Assembly (NCBI RefSeq): GCF_018918125.1
Contig: NZ_JAHLQA010000007.1
Location: 1-64,000, forward strand
Source: Blautia sp. MSJ-19
GTDB taxonomy: Bacteria > Bacillota > Clostridia > Lachnospirales > Lachnospiraceae
DNA length: 64,000 nucleotides
Reading direction: 5' to 3'
The notes beneath the pieces are model-generated. The model saw only the letters and a program-made list of their open reading frames with translations. It searched no databases and was not told the DNA's origin. Both the position numbers and the translations under genes were made by a program. Below are positions 8,926 through 16,102 of this stretch, in pieces; the stretch's first letter is position 1, and each line of letters opens with the position of its first letter.

Positions 8926-9765
8926 ATGTTGTACAGGATAGCAAAGATTTTAAATCACAATTCCTTTATGGGAATTCAGGATAAAAACCACCAGGAATGT
9001 CTGGTCATGGGAAAAGGAGTTGCTTTTGGCAAAAAGGTCGGACAGACAGTTCCGGTTCCTTCGGAGGCAACAGTCTATTCGCTGAAAGAGATGACGGAGC
9101 GGGGAGATGCAAGAGATATCCTCAAAACGGTCTCACCTCTTTGCCTGGAACTTGCGAATGAAGTTTTGAATCAGGCAGAGCAGGAATTCGGAAAGGTTGA
9201 TCGTTCTATTCTTTTTACCATGGCGGATCACCTGGATTTTGCCGTCCGCCGTGTCCGGAAGGGCGAGCAGATCAGCAATCCGCTGACAGATGACATTCGT
9301 GTCATGTTTTACAAAGAATATAAAGTAGCCAGCTGCATTCAGGGTCTTCTGAGAGAAAAGCTTCAGATTGAGATTGATGAGCATGAGATTGGCTATATCG
9401 CCCTGCATGTGCATGCGGCCATCGTAGATGAGAATGTTTCGCAGGCAATGGAAATTGCCAGAACAGTCCGGGAATGTATTTCTCTTGTTGAGAAAGAAAC
9501 GGGCAATTCCATCGATGTCATGTCATTGGGATACAATCGACTGATGAATCATGTGCGCTACATGGTGGCACGTGCCATTCATGGCGAGAAATTAAAAATG
9601 AATCTGAATGAATATATGTCCGTGAAGTTTCCGGGACCATTTATGGCGGCAGAGCGCATCTGTCGTCAGATGGAGAAAAGCCTGAAACTTCCAATCCCGG
9701 ATATTGAGATCGGATATCTCGCAATGCATCTCGAAAGAATGTTGGATACAGATTCTAATGAGTAA
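8926..9765 (+). CDS. BglG/LicT-family transcription antiterminator
   Basis: 279 aa: an N-terminal RNA-binding CAT domain (about 1-55, MLYRIAKILNHNSFMG) and two PTS regulation domains, PRD1 (about 65-170, histidines in MADHLDFAVRR and ALHVHAAI) and PRD2 (about 175-279, RLMNHVRYMV and YLAMHLERML). Such proteins bind a RAT hairpin to prevent termination and are switched by PRD phosphorylation from HPr and EII. Being encoded right after EIICBA, which has a terminator-bearing leader, it is the likely regulator of its own operon (GlcT-like). Confidence 0.87.
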   Translation: MLYRIAKILNHNSFMGIQDKNHQECLVMGKGVAFGKKVGQTVPVPSEATVYSLKEMTERGDARDILKTVSPLCLELANEVLNQAEQEFGKVDRSILFTMADHLDFAVRRVRKGEQISNPLTDDIRVMFYKEYKVASCIQGLLREKLQIEIDEHEIGYIALHVHAAIVDENVSQAMEIARTVRECISLVEKETGNSIDVMSLGYNRLMNHVRYMVARAIHGEKLKMNLNEYMSVKFPGPFMAAERICRQMEKSLKLPIPDIEIGYLAMHLERMLDTDSNE

Positions 9766-9773
9766 GAAAGATA

Positions 9774-9807
9774 GGGCAAAATGCATCACCGAAGGTGAGT
9801 TGCAAAT
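9774..9807 (+). repeat. Short interspersed hairpin repeat, copy 1
   Basis: GGGCAAAATGCATCACCGAA (first 20 nt) followed by GGTGAGTTGCAAAT. It contains the mini-hairpin TCACC-GAA-GGTGA. A closely related copy lies at 36177-36210. It sits between the antiterminator stop and ptsH and may act as a processing or stability element; that role is inference. Confidence 0.55.
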
Positions 9808-9838
9808 AAAAAATATAATATAAAAGGAGAACAACATT

Positions 9839-10096
9839 ATGAAAACATTTGAGTACACAATTAAAGACGAACTGGGAATCCACGCAAGACCGGCAGGACT
9901 TCTTGTAAAAGAAGCAAAGAAGTATGAGTCCGAGTGCACAATTACAAAAGATGGCAAAACAAAAAAACTGACACAGCTTATGATGCTGATGTCCCTTGGC
10001 GTAAAACAGGGTGAGACAGTTACTGTAACAGCAGAAGGTGCAGATGAAGATGCTGCAATCGCAGGTCTGAAAGAATTCTTCGAGGCAAATCTGTAA
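9839..10096 (+). CDS. ptsH: Phosphocarrier protein HPr
   Basis: 85 aa, standard HPr length. The phosphorylated histidine is H15 in GIHARPAGLL. In Gram-positive HPr a conserved Ser46 is phosphorylated by HPr kinase for catabolite repression; aligned from the SLG motif, this protein has Gln at 46 (KLTQLMMLMSLG), with Thr at 45. HPr relays phosphate from enzyme I to the sugar EIIs encoded here (ptsG, treP). It is followed after 59 nt by ptsI. RBS AAAGGAGA. Confidence 0.93.
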   Translation: MKTFEYTIKDELGIHARPAGLLVKEAKKYESECTITKDGKTKKLTQLMMLMSLGVKQGETVTVTAEGADEDAAIAGLKEFFEANL

Positions 10097-10155
10097 TCAG
10101 TTTGAGCTAAGGCTTGGATGGGTGTAACATAACAGTAATGCAGGAGGAAGTAAGG

Positions 10156-11784
10156 ATGCAGTGTTTTCAGGGAAAATCTGTATATAAAGGAATTGCGATG
10201 GGGCCGATCGTGGTTCTCAAGAAAAATGATTATCAGGTAAAACGTACCAGGATCGAAGATGCAGAAGCAGAAGTAAAACGTGTGGATGAAGCATTAAAAG
10301 CTTCTCAGGAGCAGCTTCAGAAACTGTATGACAAAGCGGTCAAAGAAGTTGGAGAAGCCAGTGCAGCAATCTTCGAAGTACATCAGATGATGCTGGAGGA
10401 TGAGGATTATCTGGAAGCAATCCAGAATATGATCCGCACCGAACAGGTCAATGCCGAATATGCAGTAGCAGTTACCGGCGATAACTTTGCAGAAATGTTT
10501 GCTTCCATGGATGATGATTACATGAAAGCACGTTCCGCAGATATCAAAGATATTTCCGAGCGTCTTGTACGTAACTTAAGCGGACAGGGCGATGTAGACT
10601 TAAGCTCCATCGAGCCGTCTGTGATCGTGGCAGATGACTTAAGCCCAAGTGAAACCGTACAGATGGATAAGGACAAGATCCTTGCGTTTGTAACTGTTCA
10701 TGGATCTACGAATTCTCATACAGCGATTCTTGCACGTATGATGAATATTCCGGCACTGATCGGAGTAAAAATGGATCTGGAAGCGCTGCAGAGCGGCATG
10801 ACTGCTGTTGTAGATGGTTTCCAGGGAACTGTTACCTTTGATCCGGACGAAGAGACAAAAGCACAGACAGAAGCCAAGATGCAGGAAGAAGCAGAGAAAC
10901 TGAAACTTCTTCAGGAACTGAAAGGCAAGGAAAACGTTACTCTGGACGGACGTAAGATCAATATTTATGCAAACATCGGAAGTGTTGGCGATATTGGCTA
11001 CGTAATGGAGAACGATGCCGGTGGAATCGGACTTTTCAGAAGTGAATTCCTGTACCTCGGAAGAAACGATTTCCCGACAGAGGAAGAACAGTTCCAGGCA
11101 TATAAACAGGCTGTTCAGATGATGGCAGGTAAAAAAGTTATCATCCGTACACTGGATATCGGAGCTGACAAACAGGTGGATTACTTCAACCTGGGCAATG
11201 AAGACAACCCGGCAATGGGATATCGTGCGATCCGTATCTGCCTGAAACAGCCGGAAATCTTTAAGACACAGCTTCGTGCACTTCTCCGTGCAGCTGTTTA
11301 TGGAAATCTTTCCATTATGTATCCGATGATCACTTCTACTGAAGAAGTAAAGAAGATTTACGAGATCGTGGCAGAAGTAGAGGAAGAACTGAAAGCACAG
11401 GAAATCCAGTACAAGATTCCGGAGCAGGGAATCATGATCGAGACTCCGGCAGCAGCCATGATCAGTGACAGACTTGCTGAGATGGTTGATTTCTTCAGTA
11501 TCGGAACCAACGATCTGACCCAGTATACTCTGGCGATCGACCGTCAGAATGAGAAACTGGATGAGTTTTACAATCCGCATCACGAAGCAATCCTTCGTAT
11601 GATTCAGATGGTTGTAGATAACGCACATAAATGTGGTAAATGGGCAGGTATCTGTGGAGAACTTGGCGCAGATGCTACCCTGACTGAGCAGTTTGTACGT
11701 ATGGGACTGGATGAACTTTCTGTAGCACCATCCATGGTTCTGAAACTTCGTAAGATCGTAAGAGAGATGAAAGTGGAAGAATAA
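10156..11784 (+). CDS. ptsI: PTS enzyme I (phosphoenolpyruvate-protein phosphotransferase)
   Basis: 542 aa from the ATG at 10156, which has AGGAGG at 10142-10147; an in-frame ATG at 10114 has no such site. It autophosphorylates from PEP and passes phosphate to HPr. The phosphohistidine lies in GSTNSHTAILARMM (about residue 190). The C-terminal PEP-binding TIM barrel contains GGIGLFRSEFLYLGR and GTNDLTQYTLAIDR, and the catalytic Cys in WAGICGELGAD. Full length with no disruption. Confidence 0.96.
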   Translation: MQCFQGKSVYKGIAMGPIVVLKKNDYQVKRTRIEDAEAEVKRVDEALKASQEQLQKLYDKAVKEVGEASAAIFEVHQMMLEDEDYLEAIQNMIRTEQVNAEYAVAVTGDNFAEMFASMDDDYMKARSADIKDISERLVRNLSGQGDVDLSSIEPSVIVADDLSPSETVQMDKDKILAFVTVHGSTNSHTAILARMMNIPALIGVKMDLEALQSGMTAVVDGFQGTVTFDPDEETKAQTEAKMQEEAEKLKLLQELKGKENVTLDGRKINIYANIGSVGDIGYVMENDAGGIGLFRSEFLYLGRNDFPTEEEQFQAYKQAVQMMAGKKVIIRTLDIGADKQVDYFNLGNEDNPAMGYRAIRICLKQPEIFKTQLRALLRAAVYGNLSIMYPMITSTEEVKKIYEIVAEVEEELKAQEIQYKIPEQGIMIETPAAAMISDRLAEMVDFFSIGTNDLTQYTLAIDRQNEKLDEFYNPHHEAILRMIQMVVDNAHKCGKWAGICGELGADATLTEQFVRMGLDELSVAPSMVLKLRKIVREMKVEE

Positions 11785-11807
11785 TTCATAAAGTGGATAA
11801 CAGAGAC

Positions 11808-11860
11808 CCGTCTGTTACAGAGATGTGGATAACATCTTCTGTGACAGGCGGACTTTTTTT
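11808..11860 (+). terminator. Terminator after ptsI
   Basis: A 19-20 nt imperfect stem (starting CCGTCTGTTACAG, closing CTGTGACAGGCGG at 851) is followed by seven T at 11854-11860. It separates the PTS operon from the zinc operon. Confidence 0.9.
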
Positions 11861-11866
11861 AGTAAA

Positions 11867-11929
11867 ATGAAAACCGTTTTCATATTGACACTTCATCAGA
11901 ATGTGCTATAATATGATAACGGTTTTCAA
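11867..11929 (+). promoter_or_regulatory. Zur-type promoter with two operators
   Basis: TTGACA (11885-11890), a 16-nt spacer, and TATAAT (11907-11912). Two matching near-palindromes flank it: ATGAAAACCGTTTTCAT (11867-11883), touching the -35, and ATGATAACGGTTTTCAA (11913-11929), directly after the -10. Consensus ATGAWAACSGTTTTCAW. They precede a Fur-family gene and a zinc importer, so autoregulation by a zinc-sensing Fur homologue is the natural reading. Confidence 0.75.
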
Positions 11930-12009
11930 TTTATACCAGGTAGGATTGTGAGCGTGCATAGCATGGAACAATCCGCAGGTATTATATTGCATAAAAAGGG
12001 GAAGGAACT

Positions 12010-12474
12010 ATGGGAACGAAAGCACCTTATCAGACTAAGCAGATGGCACAGATCGTATCTTATCTGAAAACAGTAGAAGGAACACATGTGACCGCTGCTG
12101 ATGTCTGTTCTTATTTTAAAGAAAAAGGAATCAATATCGGAACCACTACGGTTTATCGCAATCTTGAGAAGATGGTGGAACAGGGGCTGGTTGCGAAGTA
12201 CAACGTGGACGGGACGAGCAGTGCCTGTTTTGAATATCTTGGAGCAGAGGAACATTGTCACAAAATGTCCTGTTTCCACTGCAAATGTGAAAAATGTGGA
12301 AAACTGATCCATCTTCACTGCGAAGATGTGGTTAAACTGGAACAGCATCTGATGGAGAGTCACGGATTTCAGATGGATCCGTGCAGAACTGTTTTTTACG
12401 GAATCTGCGAGGAATGCAGAGGCGTAGAAGATGGAGAAAAGGAGCCGGAAACCGTACATATCAGGGCAAAATGA
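12010..12474 (+). CDS. zur: Fur-family metal regulator, probably Zur
   Basis: 154-aa DNA-binding repressor: winged helix (about 1-85, with TTTVYRNLEKMVEQGLV) and a C-terminal dimerisation/metal domain rich in ligands (HCHKMSCFHCKCEKCGKLIH, then HCED, then CEEC). The CxxC pairs form the structural zinc site of Fur/Zur/PerR proteins, with one unusual extra cysteine inside CFHCKCEKC. Zur rather than Fur or PerR is inferred from the zinc importer genes that follow. The operators upstream suggest autoregulation. Confidence 0.82.
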   Translation: MGTKAPYQTKQMAQIVSYLKTVEGTHVTAADVCSYFKEKGINIGTTTVYRNLEKMVEQGLVAKYNVDGTSSACFEYLGAEEHCHKMSCFHCKCEKCGKLIHLHCEDVVKLEQHLMESHGFQMDPCRTVFYGICEECRGVEDGEKEPETVHIRAK

Positions 12475-12579
12475 GTTAGATATAAAGGAAATGAAGCAGA
12501 CAGGCAGGATATGTGAGGGAATGGTTTGCAGTCAGATTGGCAGGAATATTTTGAGTTATCAGAAAGAGTGAGTAGAAAA

Positions 12580-13575
12580 ATGAAAAAATGGATCACAGGT
12601 GCACTTGCGATTTTCCTGGGTGTGATGAGTATTGCAGTTCCTTTTTCGGGAATGCATACAGCAGAAGCCGGGACAAACGATAAGTCAGACAAAAAATTAA
12701 AGATTGTAACAACCATTTTTCCGGAATATGACTGGACGAGAGCAGTACTTGGTGAACGGGAGACAGATGTCGACCTGACCATGCTTCTTGACAATGGAAC
12801 GGATCTTCACAGTTTCCAGCCGGCGGTGAAAGATATTATGAAAGTATCAAGCTGTGACCTTTTGATCTATGTGGGAGGTGAGTCCGATCAGTGGATCGAG
12901 GATGCTCTGGAATCCGCACAGAATAAGGATATGAAGACGATCAATCTGATGGAAGTTCTCGGCGATACGATCAAGGAAGAAGAAACTGTCGAGGGTATGC
13001 AGGGAAACGGACATGACCATGAGGATGAAGACGAGAAAGAATATGATGAACATGTCTGGACATCCATGCGAAATGCCTCTGTGATCTGTGATTCGATCGC
13101 AGAGACCCTGGAGGAAATGGACCCGGAGAATAAAGAGGTCTATGCATCCAATGCAGCAGCTTATCAGACAGAACTTTCGAAGCTGGATGCAGAATACCAG
13201 AATACAGTGGACAGCGCGAAACAGAATACACTTCTCTTTGCAGACCGCTTTGCCTTCCGCTATCTGGTAGATGATTATGGACTGAACTATTATGCGGCAT
13301 TTTCCGGTTGTTCCGCAGAATCTGAGGCAAGCTTCAAAACGGTGACATTTCTTGCAGGCAAGCTGGACGAACTGGGACTTAAAACAGTGCTGACGATTGA
13401 AAAATCAGATGACCGGATCGCGCAGACCGTGATCGAAAATACCAAGACAAAAGATCAGAAGATACTGGAACTGAACTCTATGCAGTCAATCACATCCGAT
13501 GAGATCAAAGACGGAGTGACATATCTTTCGGTGATGAAAGATAATCTGGATGTTCTGAAAGAAGCACTGAACTGA
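12580..13575 (+). CDS. znuA: Zinc ABC transporter substrate-binding protein (ZnuA-like)
   Basis: 331 aa from the ATG at 12580; upstream in-frame TTG at 12526 is less likely because a signal peptide starts at 12580 (MKKWITGALAIFLGVMSIAV, with AEAG nearby). Cluster A-I metal binding protein (TroA/ZnuA fold). Likely ligands include the His in GTDLHSFQP and the His in YDEHVWTSM. A His/Asp/Glu-rich loop (HDHEDEDEKEYDEH) is characteristic of zinc rather than manganese proteins. No lipobox cysteine is evident, so it may be held by an N-terminal anchor. Confidence 0.88.
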   Translation: MKKWITGALAIFLGVMSIAVPFSGMHTAEAGTNDKSDKKLKIVTTIFPEYDWTRAVLGERETDVDLTMLLDNGTDLHSFQPAVKDIMKVSSCDLLIYVGGESDQWIEDALESAQNKDMKTINLMEVLGDTIKEEETVEGMQGNGHDHEDEDEKEYDEHVWTSMRNASVICDSIAETLEEMDPENKEVYASNAAAYQTELSKLDAEYQNTVDSAKQNTLLFADRFAFRYLVDDYGLNYYAAFSGCSAESEASFKTVTFLAGKLDELGLKTVLTIEKSDDRIAQTVIENTKTKDQKILELNSMQSITSDEIKDGVTYLSVMKDNLDVLKEALN

Positions 13576-13644
13576 ATAATTGCAGGTGGAGACCAAAAGT
13601 CATCTGCCTGATACGACAAACTGTCCATGACAGGAGGGAAAACG

Positions 13645-14355
13645 ATGGCACAGCTTACATGCAAAAACCTTACTTTGGGATATGATAACCGGGCGATTCA
13701 GGAAGACCTGAATTTCTCCATTGATGCAGGAGATTATCTCTGTATCGTGGGTGAAAATGGTTCCGGTAAATCTACTTTAATGAAAACACTTCTTCACCTG
13801 CAGCCGCCGATCAGCGGCACGATCGAACTGGGAGACGGACTTAAGAAAAATGAAATCGGATATCTTCCGCAGCAGACACTGGTGCAGAGAGATTTTCCGG
13901 CATCGGTGCGTGAAATCGTACTGTCCGGATGCCAGAGCCGCTGTGGATGGAGGCCTTTCTATAATAAAGAAGAAAAAATAGTTGCGCAGAAAGCCATGGA
14001 AAAAATGATGATTCAGGATCTCGCAGATTATTGTTACAGAGAACTTTCCGGTGGGCAGCAGCAGCGCGTGCTCCTTGCAAGGGCACTGTGTGCAGCACAG
14101 AAGATCCTTCTTCTCGATGAGCCGGTTTCCGGTCTGGATCCGCGAGTGACCGCAGAGATGTATCAGCTTATCAGGGACTTGAATAAAAAAGATGGAATTA
14201 CGATCATTATGATCTCGCATGATATTGCAGCAGCAGTAAAATATGCGACGCATATCCTGCATATCGGAGAGCATTGTTTCTTCGGTACCAAGAAACAATA
14301 TCTGGAGAGTAGTCTGGGCAAGGCGTTTACCGGTCGGGAAGAGGAGGAAGAGTAA
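13645..14355 (+). CDS. znuC: Zinc ABC transporter ATP-binding protein (ZnuC-like)
   Basis: 236 aa; start at 13645 because CAGGAGGG lies 7 nt upstream. Contains Walker A GENGSGKSTL, signature LSGGQQQRVLLARAL, Walker B ILLLDEPVSGLD and the switch histidine in MISHDIAAAV. It powers the zinc importer together with ZnuA and ZnuB; the stop is 2 nt before the ZnuB start. Confidence 0.92.
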   Translation: MAQLTCKNLTLGYDNRAIQEDLNFSIDAGDYLCIVGENGSGKSTLMKTLLHLQPPISGTIELGDGLKKNEIGYLPQQTLVQRDFPASVREIVLSGCQSRCGWRPFYNKEEKIVAQKAMEKMMIQDLADYCYRELSGGQQQRVLLARALCAAQKILLLDEPVSGLDPRVTAEMYQLIRDLNKKDGITIIMISHDIAAAVKYATHILHIGEHCFFGTKKQYLESSLGKAFTGREEEEE

Positions 14356-14356
14356 G

Positions 14357-15193
14357 ATGTTTGAGACACTTCATATGTATTTTCAGTATCCGTTCGTGCG
14401 ATATGCACTGATCGTTGGTGTGCTGATCGCTCTGTGTTCTTCCCTTCTGGGTGTTACACTGGTTTTGAAAAGATTTTCCTTTATTGGAGACGGACTTTCT
14501 CACGTGGCATTTGGTGCTATGGCGATTGCGTCTGTGCTGAATATTACCAATAATATGCTGTTCATCCTGCCGGTGACCGTGATCTGTGCGATTTTACTCC
14601 TTCGTGCAGGGCAGAATACAAGAATCAAGGGAGATGCGGCGATCGCGATGATCTCTGTCGGTGCACTGGCGATCGGGTATTTGCTGATGAATCTTTTTTC
14701 TACCAGTCCGAATATTTCCGGAGATGTGTGCAGTACGCTGTTTGGCTCTACTTCCATTCTGACTCTGACAAAAGGTGAGGTATGGTTGTGTGCGATTCTT
14801 TCTATAGTAGTTGTTGCGATTTTTATTCTTTTTTATAATAAGATTTTTGCGGTGACGTTTGATGAGAACTTTGCCAGGGCGACAGGCACAAGGGCAAATG
14901 CCTATAATCTGCTGATTGCAGTTGTGATTGCAGTGATCATTGTACTTGCGATGAATCTGGTAGGATCCCTGCTGATTTCAGCACTTGTGATTTTTCCGGC
15001 ATTGTCAGCGATGAGATTGTTCAAATCTTTCCGCTCTGTGACGATCAGTGCGGCGGTGATGTCTGTCCTCAGTGCGACAGCCGGAATCCTGATTTCCATT
15101 CTGGCCGGAACCCCGGTAGGATCCACGATCGTGGCAGTGGATATTGCGGTATTTCTGATTTCTTATGGTATTGGAAGAATTACAGGAAGATAA
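14357..15193 (+). CDS. znuB: Zinc ABC transporter permease (ZnuB-like)
   Basis: 278-aa ABC-3 family permease with about 8 membrane segments. The conserved start FVRYALIVGVLIALCSSLLG and GDGLSHVAFGAMA are typical. I start it at the ATG at 14357, immediately after the ZnuC stop with GAGGAGGAAGAG upstream, rather than at the earlier in-frame codon that overlaps znuC. It is the last gene before a strong hairpin. Confidence 0.9.
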   Translation: MFETLHMYFQYPFVRYALIVGVLIALCSSLLGVTLVLKRFSFIGDGLSHVAFGAMAIASVLNITNNMLFILPVTVICAILLLRAGQNTRIKGDAAIAMISVGALAIGYLLMNLFSTSPNISGDVCSTLFGSTSILTLTKGEVWLCAILSIVVVAIFILFYNKIFAVTFDENFARATGTRANAYNLLIAVVIAVIIVLAMNLVGSLLISALVIFPALSAMRLFKSFRSVTISAAVMSVLSATAGILISILAGTPVGSTIVAVDIAVFLISYGIGRITGR

Positions 15194-15233
15194 AAAAATT
15201 CACAGGAACAGAATTTCTGTGACGAGAAAGAAA

Positions 15234-15285
15234 AACACAAATCTCAGCCGGAGCATACCTTTCGACTGAGATTTGTGTTATATTG
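15234..15285. terminator. Bidirectional terminator between znuB and a convergent gene
   Basis: AACACAAATCTCAG (15234-15247) and CTGAGATTTGTGTT (15266-15279) form a perfect 14-bp stem. An A-rich left flank and T-containing right flank let it serve both znuB (+) and the convergent minus-strand gene ending at 15312. Confidence 0.85.
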
Positions 15286-15311
15286 ACTTATAACAGGAAT
15301 TTTTGCAGAAC

Positions 15312-15833
15312 TCAGATTTCTACGAGGATTCCTTTTTCTTTGTCATAACGGCAGTATTTGCCATTTTCGGAAATGAATGGCTGGTATGTATCGGTTCGTG
15401 TGTCTTTGACATAAACGATACCGGTTGCGATCATCTCAACGAGAGAGAAGCGTTTACTTAAACTGGAGATCCACGCATAGGTTTTCTCACTGTCAGAATC
15501 TGCAGCGATCAGGCTGTAACCACCCTCACAGGATTTCAGTGAGAAATAGATTTTTTCCGGTTTTATGGTTTCCTTAAAGACCTGGCTGGTAATATAAGAA
15601 GAGAAATTCTCTTTTACAAATTTCTGGAAGGTCTTTGTGGTATAAACTTCTCCGGATACTTCATCTGTGATTCTGTCACCACGTTCCAGACGGTTCTTGA
15701 TCAGAGTCAGCACTTCGATCGTCCAGTTGATAAAGGAGATGCTGCTGTAGGTCATGCTTTCCTGTAGCTGGTCGATCAGTTTCTTTGTCAGGACGTTTGA
15801 TTTCCCCGCTTCGTTAAAAAGTTCTTCGTTCAT
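15312..15833 (-). CDS. Uncharacterised cytoplasmic protein, 173 aa
   Basis: Not recognised. The start at 15833 is set by GGAGGGA seven bases upstream; an upstream extension would be low-complexity and hydrophobic. The protein is soluble and mixed alpha/beta in composition, with no signal peptide, membrane segment or cysteine motif. The N-terminal half reads as helices (KSNVLTKKLIDQLQESM) and the C-terminal half as strands. It is monocistronic and convergent to znuB. Confidence 0.75.
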   Translation of the reverse strand: MNEELFNEAGKSNVLTKKLIDQLQESMTYSSISFINWTIEVLTLIKNRLERGDRITDEVSGEVYTTKTFQKFVKENFSSYITSQVFKETIKPEKIYFSLKSCEGGYSLIAADSDSEKTYAWISSLSKRFSLVEMIATGIVYVKDTRTDTYQPFISENGKYCRYDKEKGILVEI

Positions 15834-16102
15834 AGTGTTCCCTCCATATAAAAGTATGTGGTAATTGATAATTTTTATTATAAAATGTGGTTGTGCAAAA
15901 AGCAATGAAAAACAATTGAAATAGTATAAAAATTGTGTAAAATACACAGATGAAAAAGATCCGGTTGCGTAGAAAATGATTTCAGGGATTTGTCATATCT
16001 GTTCTGAGCTTGGTATATTATGTTGCCAAAGAAGAAGGAATCGGATACAATGGGAATATCTATGAAGAAAAATTTCGAGCAGCAGACAGAATATAGAATG
16101 TT

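Noticed and set aside
10639-11628. Minus-strand frame (329 codons) inside ptsI
   Set aside because: Fully contained in a conserved gene and composed of antisense codons; no independent signals.
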